Source: Agrobacterium sp. RAC06 (GTDB lineage: Bacteria > Pseudomonadota > Alphaproteobacteria > Rhizobiales > Rhizobiaceae). From it: 64,000 bases of DNA. Where the stretch lies: contig NZ_CP016499.1 of NCBI RefSeq assembly GCF_001713475.1, positions 3,291,001 through 3,355,000 of the forward strand. Reading direction: 5' to 3'. Made by a program: the position numbers and the translations under genes. The notes beneath the pieces are model-generated. The model ran no database searches and had not been told where the DNA came from. It saw only the letters and a program-made list of their open reading frames with translations. Position 1 is the first letter of the stretch, and the number at the start of each line of letters is the position of its first letter. Positions 45,032-54,202 of this stretch are shown here, one piece after another.

Positions 45032-45916
45032 TCAGGGTTCATCTGGTCGCCGCGCTGGATCGAGCGCGTCGGCGAGGCGCATCTTTGCAGAACCGGGCTT
45101 GAGCGGTTTCTGCTGGCTCTCGTGTGGGGCCCAGCCGGAAACGAAGACGATCGAGAAGGTGGCGCGGATGCGGCCATCCGGATCGGAGAACCGTTCGGCA
45201 TAGAGTTCCGCTGCCCGAAGGAAGAACTTGCGCGAGACCGGGCGACGGCTGCGTCCCAGCAGCGGATTGGCCATGCCCATGGCCTTCAGGTCTCGCATCA
45301 GCGCGAAGATGTGATCGTAGCGGACGGTGAAGCTTTCCTCATCGATGACCGGAAGTGCGAAACCCGCGCGCTGCAGAAGCGAGCCGATGTCCCTGATGTC
45401 GGCGAAGGGGATGACGCGGGGGCTTGCACCGCCATAGATCTCCGTTTCGGCCGCCAGGAGAACCTCGCGCAACTCGGAAAGCGTTCCTGAACCTGGGATG
45501 GCAGCGAGCAGCAGGCCGTCGGGTTTCAGCGCACGGCGCATCTGGATCAGCATGCCGGGGGTGTCATTGGTGAGATGCAGAGACAGCGGCGAGAGGATGA
45601 GGTTTACCGATTGCGGGTCGAGCGGCACGCTTTCGTAACCGGAGACGGCGACCGGGTTTTCGGCCTCACCGAAATTCGCATCGGTTTCGATCCGCCGCAG
45701 CGTCCCGATCTTGCCGGTCGCGAGCGCAGCCCTGGCGGTGAGCCCGGTTCCGCCGAAGAGTTCCACGGCATCGTCGAAGCTGCGCTGGACGATGGCCAGG
45801 CGGTCGGCGAGTTCGCGGGCGGTCAGGTCCAGCAGGAAATCGCTGCCGGCTGCGTTGCGGGCCAGGGCACGCGCACGGTTGCGGGCGATCAAGGCTTCGT
45901 CGAAAAGCTCGTTCAT
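45032..45916 (-). CDS. SAM-dependent methyltransferase (NDUFAF5/BioC-like)
   Basis: A 294-residue class I methyltransferase. It lacks a classical GxGxG loop: the segment AVELFGGTGLTARAALATGK stands in its place near residue 50. Later landmarks are SPLSLHLTNDTPGMLIQMRRALKPDGLLLAAIPG and the C-terminal SGWAPHESQQKPLKPGSA, which match the group related to mitochondrial NDUFAF5. That protein hydroxylates a complex I arginine, so the role here could be respiratory complex assembly. The ATG at 45916 is used. It diverges from the comF gene. Confidence 0.8.
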   Translation of the reverse strand: MNELFDEALIARNRARALARNAAGSDFLLDLTARELADRLAIVQRSFDDAVELFGGTGLTARAALATGKIGTLRRIETDANFGEAENPVAVSGYESVPLDPQSVNLILSPLSLHLTNDTPGMLIQMRRALKPDGLLLAAIPGSGTLSELREVLLAAETEIYGGASPRVIPFADIRDIGSLLQRAGFALPVIDEESFTVRYDHIFALMRDLKAMGMANPLLGRSRRPVSRKFFLRAAELYAERFSDPDGRIRATFSIVFVSGWAPHESQQKPLKPGSAKMRLADALDPARRPDEP

Positions 45917-45983
45917 GGCGGGAATCCTGGATTGGCCTCGTTCCGGCATTGGCCGAACGCCCAAGCGGGCGTAAAGTCGATGC

Positions 45984-46760
45984 ATGTGGGCTCATTTAGT
46001 GCAGAAAAGCGCATCCGTCAGCCGGCATCATGCCGGATCGGCGCTGCGCGGGCTGTTTCATCTCATCTATCCACCGGCCTGTGCCCATTGCCATGTCCGT
46101 GTCGCCAGCCATCACGCACTCTGTGCGCAGTGCTGGGGCGACATGCGGCTGATCGACAAGCCCTATTGTCCGGTTCTCGGCCTGCCCTTTGCTCATGATC
46201 CGGGCGAGGGGATGGTTTCGCCGCAGGCGATCGCCCATCCGCCCGTCTTCGACCGCCTGCGTTCGGTTGCCCTCCACGAGGGGGTGGCGCGGCATCTGGT
46301 ACATGATCTCAAGTATCGTGACCGGGTGGATCTGGCGCCGATGATGGCCGGCTGGATGCTGCGGGCGGCCTCGGTGGAAATTGCCGCCTGCGATGCCATC
46401 GTCTGCGTGCCGCTGCACCGGATGCGGATATTTCGGCGCATGTTCAACCAATCGGCGGAACTGGCGCGGCATGTGGCGCGGCAATCGGGCAAACCGTTTT
46501 TCGCGGAGGTGCTGCTGCGGCGCAAGCGCACGCAGCAACAGGTCGGCCTGACGGCGAACCAACGTTCGCTCAACGTACGCGGCGCCTTCGGCGTGCCGGC
46601 AGGCCTTGAGGATCTCGTCTTCGGCAAGCGCTTGGTGCTGGTTGACGACGTCTACACGACGGGGGCGACGGTCAGTGCGGCGACAACTGCCCTGAAAAAG
46701 GCAGGCGCTCAGGATGTCACTGTTTTGACCTTTGCAAGGGCACTCGCCGGGCCTATATGA
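45984..46760 (+). CDS. comF: ComF family (phosphoribosyltransferase-like) protein
   Basis: A 258-residue ComF protein. The N-terminal zinc-finger-like cysteines are C33-x2-C36 and C47-x2-C50, and the C-terminal phosphoribosyltransferase domain has the PRPP loop VLVDDVYTTGATVS near residue 215. QVGLTANQRSLNVRGAF is the family signature. In naturally competent bacteria ComF helps DNA uptake; no competence genes lie nearby, so its role here is open. It is followed by grxC. Confidence 0.88.
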   Translation: MWAHLVQKSASVSRHHAGSALRGLFHLIYPPACAHCHVRVASHHALCAQCWGDMRLIDKPYCPVLGLPFAHDPGEGMVSPQAIAHPPVFDRLRSVALHEGVARHLVHDLKYRDRVDLAPMMAGWMLRAASVEIAACDAIVCVPLHRMRIFRRMFNQSAELARHVARQSGKPFFAEVLLRRKRTQQQVGLTANQRSLNVRGAFGVPAGLEDLVFGKRLVLVDDVYTTGATVSAATTALKKAGAQDVTVLTFARALAGPI

Positions 46761-46806
46761 GGGGACCAATTCCCTGTCTATGCGACGCTTTCCGGCGGAG
46801 AACTTC

Positions 46807-47061
46807 ATGGCTGACGTCACGATCTACACACGGCAATTCTGCGGCTACTGCGCCAGCGCCAAGGCGCTACTGGACAGCAAGGGCGTCGCCTTTGTCGAGC
46901 ATGACGCGACAGGCAAGCCGGATCTGCGTGAGGAAATGATCGCCAAGTCCGGCCGCAACACTTTCCCGCAGATCTTCATCGGTAGCCAGCATGTCGGCGG
47001 CTGCGACGACCTGCATGCGCTCGATCGGGCCGGCAAGCTCGATCCGCTTCTCACAAAGTAA
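46807..47061 (+). CDS. grxC: Glutaredoxin 3
   Basis: An 84-residue dithiol glutaredoxin. The active site is C12-G-Y-C15 in RQFCGYC, TFPQIFIGSQHVGGCDD holds the cis-proline and the glutathione-binding GG-C-D segment. The ATG at 46807 gives MADVTIYTRQ; an upstream open frame to 46732 overlaps comF. It lies between comF and the nitrilase-type gene, with 13 bases to the next start. Confidence 0.93.
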   Translation: MADVTIYTRQFCGYCASAKALLDSKGVAFVEHDATGKPDLREEMIAKSGRNTFPQIFIGSQHVGGCDDLHALDRAGKLDPLLTK

Positions 47062-47074
47062 GGACTGATTGGTC

Positions 47075-47932
47075 ATGGTGTTCAAGGCTGCCGCCGTCCA
47101 GATGTGCTCCGGGATCGATCCGGAGAAGAATGCCGAAAGCATGGCACGGCTCGTGCGCGAGGCCGCCCGGCGCGGGGCGATCTATGTTCAGACGCCGGAA
47201 ATGACGGGCGCGGTGCAGAAGGATCGGGCCGGTCTTGCCGCCGTGCTGCGCGACGAAGAAACCGATCTCATTGTCAAAAAGGCGTCGGAGCTTGCCAAGG
47301 AGCTCGGCATCCATCTGCATGTCGGCTCCACCGCCATCAAGCTTGCCGATGGCAAGATCGCCAACCGCGCCTTCCTGTTTGGCCCCGACGGCAAGAAAAT
47401 CACGTCCTACGACAAGATCCACATGTTCGACGTCGATCTCGACAATGGCGAGAGCTGGCGCGAAAGCGCGGTCTATCGTCCGGGCGAGCGGGCGGTCGTT
47501 GCCGATCTGCCCTTCGCCAAGCTCGGCTTCGGCGTTTGCTACGACGTGCGCTTCCCGCATCTGTTCCGGGCGGAAGCCATGGCGGGGGCGCAGATCCTGA
47601 CGACGCCGGCCGCCTTTACCAAGCAGACCGGCGAGGCGCATTGGGAGATCCTGCTTCGAGCCCGCGCGATCGAGAACGGCGCCTATGTCATCTCGGCCGC
47701 CCAGGCGGGCGTGCATGAAGACGGGCGCGAGACCTTCGGTCATTCGATGATCGTCGGCCCCTGGGGCAAGGTGCTGGCGTCTGCCGGCGGCACCGGCGAG
47801 GACGTGGTCGTTGCCGAGATCGATCTCGAGGCAGTGAAGGCCTGCCGGGCGAAGATCCCGAACCTGAAGAATGGCCGCGACTTTGCGCTCGACATCGCGC
47901 CTGTGCTTGCCAAGGGAGGCGTCACAGTTTGA
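47075..47932 (+). CDS. Carbon-nitrogen hydrolase (Nit1/omega-amidase-like)
   Basis: A 285-residue nitrilase-superfamily hydrolase. The catalytic triad is E (in QTPEMTG near residue 48), K (in YDKIHMFD near 112) and C (in GVCYDVRFPHLFR near 154). Members repair damaged glutathione (deaminated glutathione amidase) or hydrolyse 2-oxoglutaramate. The nearby grxC fits the former but does not prove it. An in-frame TTG at 47069 is a less likely start. The stop overlaps the DUF1178 start (TTGA). Confidence 0.9.
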   Translation: MVFKAAAVQMCSGIDPEKNAESMARLVREAARRGAIYVQTPEMTGAVQKDRAGLAAVLRDEETDLIVKKASELAKELGIHLHVGSTAIKLADGKIANRAFLFGPDGKKITSYDKIHMFDVDLDNGESWRESAVYRPGERAVVADLPFAKLGFGVCYDVRFPHLFRAEAMAGAQILTTPAAFTKQTGEAHWEILLRARAIENGAYVISAAQAGVHEDGRETFGHSMIVGPWGKVLASAGGTGEDVVVAEIDLEAVKACRAKIPNLKNGRDFALDIAPVLAKGGVTV

Positions 47933-48357
47933 TCCGCTATTCGCTGTGCTGCGAGAAGGCCCACGAATTCGAAGGGTGGTTTTCGGAGAGCGCCGATTTC
48001 GACCGGCAGAAGGCTTCGGGTTACCTCACCTGTCCCGTCTGCGGATCGGCCGAGGTGGCCAAGGTGCTGATGGCACCGGCCGTGTCGACCGCCCGTCAGA
48101 AGGAGGAGACCCAGGCGCTGGCCGTCTCCGAGGTGCAGAAGCAGGCCTTCGTCAAGCTCAAGGAAGCGATCCGCGAGATCCGTGCGAGCAGCGAGGACGT
48201 CGGGGAGAAGTTTCCCGAGGAAGCCCGCAAGATCCACTATGGCGAGTCGGAGGCGCGCGGCATCATCGGCCAGGCGTCACCCGTGGAGGTCAAGTCGCTG
48301 ATCGAGGAAGGCATCGAGATCGCGCCGCTGCCGGTCCTGCCTGACGACGTGAATTGA
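47929..48357 (+). CDS. DUF1178 family protein
   Basis: A 142-residue protein with N-terminal MIRYSLCCEKAHEFEGWF and a CPVCGS zinc-ribbon pair (C7-C8 and C36-x2-C39). The C-terminal HYGESEARGIIG is a family signature. Function is unknown. The TTG start overlaps the stop of the hydrolase gene. It ends the comF-grxC-hydrolase-DUF1178 run. Confidence 0.85.
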   Translation: MIRYSLCCEKAHEFEGWFSESADFDRQKASGYLTCPVCGSAEVAKVLMAPAVSTARQKEETQALAVSEVQKQAFVKLKEAIREIRASSEDVGEKFPEEARKIHYGESEARGIIGQASPVEVKSLIEEGIEIAPLPVLPDDVN

Positions 48358-48489
48358 CCACCGCCTTTACCGCCGACGGTGCGCCTATTTCATCAATCGA
48401 GCGCGCATCAAGCGACTGGCTGCTGACAATCTTGAGACGCAGGCCGATCTGATTTCAGCCGTCAAAGCCTTGCCCGTCTGATCGAGGGC

Positions 48490-49041
48490 TCAGCCCTTGA
48501 AACCGTCTTGGTCGAGATAGGCCTGCTCTTCGTGCGTCGTCTTGCGGCCGAGAGCGGTATTGCGGTGAGGAAAGCGGCCGAAGCGCTCGATCAGATCCAG
48601 ATGCAGAACGGCCCATTTCAGTGCTTCCGCATCACCGGTCTCGTCGCGATGCTTCTCGAAAAGCGAGACGCTGTGGCGCTGGTCTACCATGTCTTCCGAA
48701 TGTTCGAAGGGCAGGTACATGAAGGGGCGCAGGATAGGCTCGACCTTGATGTCGAAACCCTTGGCCAGAGCGTGGTGGGCTATCGTGCGGGCGAGAGGAT
48801 CGGTCGCATAGGAATGCGCGCTGCCGCGAAAGAGATTGCGCGGGAACTGGTCGAGCAGCAGGAGAAGAGCGAGGGTGCCCTCAGGGGTCTCCTGCCAATC
48901 CGACAATTCGTTGCGCGAAGCCTGGAAATGCAGCTCGGCATAGTCCGCTTCGATTTCGGCGTCGAGCGCTTCATTACGCGAAAACCAGGCTTCCGGACCG
49001 TGGCGCAGCCAGAAGTCTATGATCGTCTGCGGTGTCGTCAT
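48490..49041 (-). CDS. DUF924 family protein
   Basis: A 183-residue cytosolic protein of the DUF924 group. Landmarks are [11 protein letters not shown] near residues 10-20, [19 protein letters not shown] near residue 60 and the C-terminal [10 protein letters not shown]. The family has a tetratricopeptide-like helical fold and no known reaction. Its start overlaps the ubiG stop by four bases (ATGA), so it is the second gene of a ubiG-DUF924 unit. Confidence 0.88.
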   Translation of the reverse strand: MTTPQTIIDFWLRHGPEAWFSRNEALDAEIEADYAELHFQASRNELSDWQETPEGTLALLLLLDQFPRNLFRGSAHSYATDPLARTIAHHALAKGFDIKVEPILRPFMYLPFEHSEDMVDQRHSVSLFEKHRDETGDAEALKWAVLHLDLIERFGRFPHRNTALGRKTTHEEQAYLDQDGFKG

Positions 49042-49793
49042 GTCGCCGATCCCGGGCGGCTCGCCAGCATCATGTAGTTGACATCGATGTCTGCCGAGAG
49101 GTTCCACTGGTTCTGCAGAGGATTGAAGAAGACGCCTTTGGTTTCGAGGATCTGCATGCCGTTTGCAGAAAGCGGCCGTTCGATTTCCTCGGGGCGGACC
49201 AGCTTTTCATACTGGTGAGTGCCGCGGGGCAGCCAGCGCAGGACATATTCGGCGCCGACGATGGCAAGCGCTGCGGCTTTCAGCGTGCGATTGATGGTGG
49301 AGACGAGCATCAGGCCGCCGGGGCGGACCATGGAGGCGCAGGTCGACAGGAAGAAATCGACGTCGGCGACATGCTCGACGACTTCCATGTTGAGCACGAT
49401 GTCGAAGGTCTCGCCCTGGGCGGCCAGTTCTTCGGCGGTCACAGCGCGGTAATCGACTTCCACGCCGCTCTGGGCGGAATGGGTCATGGCGATCTTGATG
49501 TTCTTCTCGGAAGCGTCAGCACCAAGAACGCTTGCGCCCATGCGGGCGACCGGTTCCGACAGGAGGCCGCCGCCGCATCCGATGTCGAGGATGCGCAGGC
49601 CCTCCAATGGGCGGGCGCTCTTAAGGTCGCGGCCGTAATGCTCGATGACCTTGTCCCTGATATAGGCAAGGCGCACCGGATTGATCTTGTGCAGCGGCTT
49701 GAACTTGCCGGTCGGATCCCACCACTCGGCCGCCATGGCGGAAAAGCGGTCGACTTCGGACTGATCGATTGTGGTGCGGGCCTCTGCACTCAT
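49038..49793 (-). CDS. ubiG: Ubiquinone biosynthesis O-methyltransferase
   Basis: A 251-residue SAM-dependent methyltransferase carrying out both O-methylations of ubiquinone synthesis. The SAM loop [13 protein letters not shown] lies near residue 68, [21 protein letters not shown] is the UbiG-specific N-terminal signature, and [13 protein letters not shown] holds post-motif I residues. In remembered rhizobial gene orders ubiG faces lysC directly; here acvB-lpiA stand between them. It is coupled to the DUF924 gene. Confidence 0.95.
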   Translation of the reverse strand: MSAEARTTIDQSEVDRFSAMAAEWWDPTGKFKPLHKINPVRLAYIRDKVIEHYGRDLKSARPLEGLRILDIGCGGGLLSEPVARMGASVLGADASEKNIKIAMTHSAQSGVEVDYRAVTAEELAAQGETFDIVLNMEVVEHVADVDFFLSTCASMVRPGGLMLVSTINRTLKAAALAIVGAEYVLRWLPRGTHQYEKLVRPEEIERPLSANGMQILETKGVFFNPLQNQWNLSADIDVNYMMLASRPGSAT

Positions 49794-49946
49794 GACGGAA
49801 CCTCCTGGCGCGTTTGGTCATGAAGTCGTCTCGATGACCTTTAAAGTCAAGGGTGGAGACGTCGCAGGTGGCGGAGCGACGACGGATTGGCAGGCCTCAA
49901 GCGTTCTTGCCGTCGTTCGCGCCAGGTCGTGTTGTCTTGCGGACAA

Positions 49947-51323
49947 TCAACGGGACGTCCGTTTGTCCAGTCCGTCGAGAATGCGTTTGGCAAGGGCGGG
50001 ATAGTCGCCGTCAAAGTGGTGACCGCCCTTGATGCCGATCGTCTCGATCGGGCCGCCGACGAGATCCTTGCAGGCGTCGTCGTCTTCGTCCGTTCCATAC
50101 ATGCATTGAACCAGGGCGGGGTCGATCCTGGCGACTTCCGTCAGGGGATCTGCCCCGCCGCTTCCGCCACTGCCCAACCAGCCGGAGACGGACACCTCGT
50201 AATCGGCCTCGTGGGACAGCGCGAGCAGGCTCACGAGGGAGACCCGTGACTTCAGCTTGTCGGGCAGCCCGTTATAGGCGGCCGGCAGGATGTCGGCGCC
50301 AAAGGAATAGCCGATCAGCATCACATGCTTCACCTTCCAGCGCTTCTCGTAGGTGTGGATGATGGTGGCGAGATCCCCGCTTGTCTGTTCCGGGGTCTTC
50401 TTCGACCAGAAGTAACGGAGCGAATCCACGCCGACGACGGGAATGCCGGCGGCTTGCAGATTGGTGCCGACCTGGCTGTCGAGGTCGCGCCAGCCGCCAT
50501 CGCCCGAAAAAATCACCGCCATAGTGTCGCGGGACGGCGCAGCGTCGAGAATGGTCAGCGGCAGGCCGAGCGGGGTTTCTGCAGCATTGCTTGCCGCGAC
50601 CAGTTCATCGATCGTATCGGAAAAGGCCATGCTCGTATCCGCATCGATGTCGCGCTGGTCGATATCAGGATGGCTTGCGACGAGATCGGTCACATGAGCG
50701 CGGGCCTCAGGCGTGGCTGAAGGGCTGAAGAGCACGGTCGCAGGATCGGGCAGGTCGCCCGCTGTCAGGCCATAGATCATGCGGTCACCGACGACCTTTT
50801 TCTCGGCCGGCGTGCAGAACTGTTTGGTGAGCGGGATGCCGGCTTCCGGGTCGAGGGCCAGCGTCTGGCCGATGGTGGCTTTCGGGGTCTGGGCGAGGAT
50901 GGCGAGCGCCAGTGCCCCGCCTTCGCCGCGGCCTGCGACAACAGGCGGCAGGAAGTTCGCATTGCCTGCCTTGCGCTGCAACTGGCGTCCAAGCGCCTCG
51001 ATGTCGGAGACGGTGTAGATGCAATCGCCTTTGTCGGCAGACAGCGAGGCAATGTATTTCGGTGTGTCGATGCCGACGACGATTGCGCCGTTCGCCTGCA
51101 GGCGAACGGCTTCCTTCTGGTCGGTATCCTGCCAACCCGGCGCGTCCGACAGCAGCACGACGAGCGATTGCGGATCTCCGTCGGGCAGCAGCGTGACCGG
51201 CGAGGGGATCATGCCGGTGTCGAGCGGCGGGTCTTCGGCATGGGCCAGACCGGGCGCGATGGTCGGCGAGAGCAAGGCGAGGAGGGGAAGTGCGAGCAGC
51301 GTCGCGCGGAGGGAGGTCTTCAT
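49947..51323 (-). CDS. acvB: Lysyl-phosphatidylglycerol hydrolase AcvB (VirJ domain)
   Basis: A 458-residue exported protein with a Sec signal peptide (residues 1-29, ending LAHA). The C-terminal domain is VirJ-like with an alpha/beta-hydrolase nucleophile elbow GYSFGAD (serine about residue 340), and GRGEGG near residue 145 mirrors it in the N-terminal half. Agrobacterium AcvB hydrolyses lysyl-phosphatidylglycerol in the periplasm and is needed for virulence and acid tolerance. It overlaps lpiA by four bases (ATGA), so the enzyme that makes the lipid and the one that removes it are coupled. Confidence 0.92.
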   Translation of the reverse strand: MKTSLRATLLALPLLALLSPTIAPGLAHAEDPPLDTGMIPSPVTLLPDGDPQSLVVLLSDAPGWQDTDQKEAVRLQANGAIVVGIDTPKYIASLSADKGDCIYTVSDIEALGRQLQRKAGNANFLPPVVAGRGEGGALALAILAQTPKATIGQTLALDPEAGIPLTKQFCTPAEKKVVGDRMIYGLTAGDLPDPATVLFSPSATPEARAHVTDLVASHPDIDQRDIDADTSMAFSDTIDELVAASNAAETPLGLPLTILDAAPSRDTMAVIFSGDGGWRDLDSQVGTNLQAAGIPVVGVDSLRYFWSKKTPEQTSGDLATIIHTYEKRWKVKHVMLIGYSFGADILPAAYNGLPDKLKSRVSLVSLLALSHEADYEVSVSGWLGSGGSGGADPLTEVARIDPALVQCMYGTDEDDDACKDLVGGPIETIGIKGGHHFDGDYPALAKRILDGLDKRTSR

Positions 51324-53920
51324 TTTTTCACCACGCCTTTCAGACCGCCGCCGATCAGAAGGGTTGCATCGAGCAGGGCCAGTACGGGATTGAGACCGCC
51401 GGCGACCGCGAGATAACGCGGCTGCCAGTCGGGGTGGAACTTGGACTTGAAGGCGCGCAGGCCCTTGAAATTGTAATAGCGTTCGCCGTGCTCATAGAAA
51501 GTGTTGGCGACGCGATCCCAGACGGGAGCCACCTCGCGGCGTGACAGGCCCGACAGTGGCGCCATGCCGAGGTTGAAGTGGCGATAGCCCTGGTCGCGGA
51601 GTGTCGTCATCAGGCGCACGAACAAGAAATCCATCGCGCCTTTCGGGGCGTCGGGGGCGAAGCGCATGAGGTCGATCGATGCCTCCTCGCGGGTGTCCGT
51701 CAGCAGAATGTCTGCGAATGCGACGATCCGGCCCCCGTGGCGCAGGATGGCGACCGGTTGAGCTGTCATATAGGTCTCGGTAAAGGCGCCCAGCGAGAAG
51801 CCCTTTTCCTTCGCCCTGTGGTGGTCGAGCCAGGCATCGGAGATGCGGCGCAGGTCGTCGAGGATGGCAGCGACGTTTTCCGTCGGGATGATCTCGAAGG
51901 TCAGGCCGTCGCGATCGCCCTTGGCGGCGGCCTGGCGCAGGCCCGCCCATGTGCCGCCCTTCAGGTCGAAGCGTTCGAGATCGACCACCGCCATCTCGCC
52001 GAGCTTGAAGGCCTTCATGCCGGCATCGGCGATGACAGGCAGGATGGCGGGGGAGGCCTGGTAGAAGACGGCACGGCATCCGCTCGCACGTGCCGTTTCG
52101 ACGAATTGCCAGACGAGCTCGTCACGCGAGGCTTTCGGCCCGACGGGATCGAGGAAGGCAATCAGGGACCGGCCCTGGCGGCCATACATCAGGAATGCCT
52201 CGCCATCGGGTGAGACCATCACCGACTTGTCGCCGGTGCGCACGAGATTGGCGTCGGCCACATCGTGGCGGTCGAGAATGGCGACGGCTTTCGCCAGTTC
52301 CTCCTCGCCTGCCGGACGGATCGCCGGGGCTGCCGGGCGCATGAGGCTGAAGAGGCAGACACCCATGGCGACGACGGTGAGACCGAGCATGGCGCGAAGC
52401 GAGCGCGGCGCCTCGGCATCGAAGGCGAACTGCCACCAGAGCGCATGGCTGTATTCGACGTCACGATAGACGAAGAGTAGGACGATGACCGCGCCGCCGA
52501 TCAGGACTGCAACAGCGAGCAGCCAGGAGGAGGTGAGCGCCTGGCCGAGTGATGCCCTGCGATGAAAAAGGCGGCGGCTCGGGAGGAGGCCGATGACGAG
52601 AATGGCGAGCAGGGCCGCTTCGTAGACGGCGACGGCCTTGGCGAGCGACAGGACGAGGGCGAGCAGGGCGACAAGCAGGGTGCCCCACCAGGCGCCGTCG
52701 AGGCGCTGGGCCAAGCCGCGGGCGACGACGACGAGCATCAGGCCGAGGATGCTGGCGAGGAAATGGGCGCCTTCGACCACGGGGAGCGGCAGGAACCCCG
52801 CCAGCAGGTCGAGATTGTCGCCCGGTGTGGGCGTCACGCTCGACAGCACCAGCATGGCGCCGAGGACCAGAGCAAGAGCTGCGAGAAGCGTCGGGGCAAG
52901 GCGTCCGGCGGTCCTGGCGACACCTGTTGCGAGCGGGCTCGCCGACAACTGGCGCAGTTCGGTTGCCGTGACCACGAAGATGGCGATGACCAGCGGCAGA
53001 ACATAATAGATGGCGCGGTAGGCGACTAGTGAGGCAAGCAGCGCGTCGCCCGGAACCTCTGAGCCGAGGGCGGCCAGGATCACGGCCTCGAAGACGCCAA
53101 GGCCGGCGGGCACGTGGCTGACGACACCGATGCCGATGGCGACGGCATAGACGGCGAAGAAGGCGGGCCAGGAAATCTGCGCTTCTGCTGGCAGAAGGGC
53201 ATAGAGCACCGACGCCGCAAAGGCGACATCAAGCACGGTCACCAGGAATTGCCGCGAGAGCGTGCCGGTATCGGGGAGGCGGAGCGTGCGCCCGGCAAAC
53301 TTCAGTCCGCCACTGCGGGCGATGCCGAGAAGCAGCAGGATCGCGATGAGGATGATGGTGCTCACCGTCGCAAGCGTCGCTGAGGAAATTCCCAGCAGAG
53401 GTGCGATTTCGCCGGCCATCGGCACCAGACTGCCTGTGGTCAGCAGGGCAAGGCCGAGCGAGAAGGACACAGTGACGAAGGCGATGATGCGGCCGATTTC
53501 GTCGGGCGAGAGACCGGCGCGGGAATAGGCGCGGTAGCGGATGGCACCTCCCGACAATGCGCCGAAGCCTGCGACATTGCCCACGGCATAGGCACTGAAG
53601 GCGGTGAGTGCCACCTCCGGCCAGGGGCGCTTGCGGCCGATATGGGACAGCGCGTTCAGATCATAGAAACAGAGGGTGACGAAGCTCAGTGCCGTGAAAA
53701 GCACGGCGAGCGCGATCGAGGAGGCACTTGTCGCCTCCAGGGAACGGATCACGTCGGCATAGGTGACCTCCTCCGTCAGCCGGTAGACGGCATAACCGAC
53801 GGCGGCAAAGACGAGGAGTGCCGCGACTGCAGCGATCGACTTCGCATGTCTGTTAAAGAAGGAGGGCGGCGGGAGGTTGTCGCTGAGGGCAGGCTCGGGA
53901 AACGCGTCTAATGCTTTCAT
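51320..53920 (-). CDS. lpiA: Lysyl-phosphatidylglycerol synthase/flippase LpiA (MprF family)
   Basis: An 866-residue MprF-type protein. The N-terminal two thirds contain about 14 membrane segments and act as a flippase; the C-terminal cytosolic domain (about residues 530-866, with KGAMDFLFVRLMTTLRDQGYRHFNLGMAPLSG) transfers lysine from tRNA-Lys to phosphatidylglycerol. Lysinylation lowers surface charge and protects from cationic peptides and acid; in rhizobia lpiA is induced by low pH. It is first in the lpiA-acvB operon. The gene diverges from lysC. Confidence 0.93.
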   Translation of the reverse strand: MKALDAFPEPALSDNLPPPSFFNRHAKSIAAVAALLVFAAVGYAVYRLTEEVTYADVIRSLEATSASSIALAVLFTALSFVTLCFYDLNALSHIGRKRPWPEVALTAFSAYAVGNVAGFGALSGGAIRYRAYSRAGLSPDEIGRIIAFVTVSFSLGLALLTTGSLVPMAGEIAPLLGISSATLATVSTIILIAILLLLGIARSGGLKFAGRTLRLPDTGTLSRQFLVTVLDVAFAASVLYALLPAEAQISWPAFFAVYAVAIGIGVVSHVPAGLGVFEAVILAALGSEVPGDALLASLVAYRAIYYVLPLVIAIFVVTATELRQLSASPLATGVARTAGRLAPTLLAALALVLGAMLVLSSVTPTPGDNLDLLAGFLPLPVVEGAHFLASILGLMLVVVARGLAQRLDGAWWGTLLVALLALVLSLAKAVAVYEAALLAILVIGLLPSRRLFHRRASLGQALTSSWLLAVAVLIGGAVIVLLFVYRDVEYSHALWWQFAFDAEAPRSLRAMLGLTVVAMGVCLFSLMRPAAPAIRPAGEEELAKAVAILDRHDVADANLVRTGDKSVMVSPDGEAFLMYGRQGRSLIAFLDPVGPKASRDELVWQFVETARASGCRAVFYQASPAILPVIADAGMKAFKLGEMAVVDLERFDLKGGTWAGLRQAAAKGDRDGLTFEIIPTENVAAILDDLRRISDAWLDHHRAKEKGFSLGAFTETYMTAQPVAILRHGGRIVAFADILLTDTREEASIDLMRFAPDAPKGAMDFLFVRLMTTLRDQGYRHFNLGMAPLSGLSRREVAPVWDRVANTFYEHGERYYNFKGLRAFKSKFHPDWQPRYLAVAGGLNPVLALLDATLLIGGGLKGVVKK

Positions 53921-54118
53921 GACACCCTATCCGGTATCGATCGACCAACATGTGACGATCCAGCCTCCCAGCCCGGGCGTCGCCTCATGGTTGGCGCCCG
54001 AATTCGATCCAAATTAAGGCAGGGTTCCCGCACGCCTGTTGCGACCGAAAATCCGCGCTTTACCGTACCGTTTGGGGGGCAAGTGGCCGTTGCGCCCCGG
54101 GAACATATAGACTAAAAG

Positions 54119-54167
54119 CCCCGCAACCTGAGGCCTATCCGCCCAGGTCGGTGTTTTTGTGCCGGGG
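54119..54167 (+). other. Possible structured leader upstream of lysC
   Basis: ACCTG (54126-54130) can pair with CAGGT (54144-54148), followed by CGGTGTTTTTG, while CCCCG (54119-54123) can pair with CGGGG (54163-54167) to make an outer stem. A TATAGA lies at 54106-54111 as a possible -10 element. The stems are short, and the function is a guess; the rest of the 282-base lpiA-lysC gap shows nothing I recognise. Confidence 0.3.
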
Positions 54168-54202
54168 TTCCGGCGTCTTTCAAGGGCATATGGTTCAAGT
54201 CT

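Noticed and set aside
47929..49793. A defence or toxin system around DUF1178, DUF924 and ubiG
   Set aside because: These are conserved housekeeping-type families in a syntenic order; nothing marks them as a defence island.
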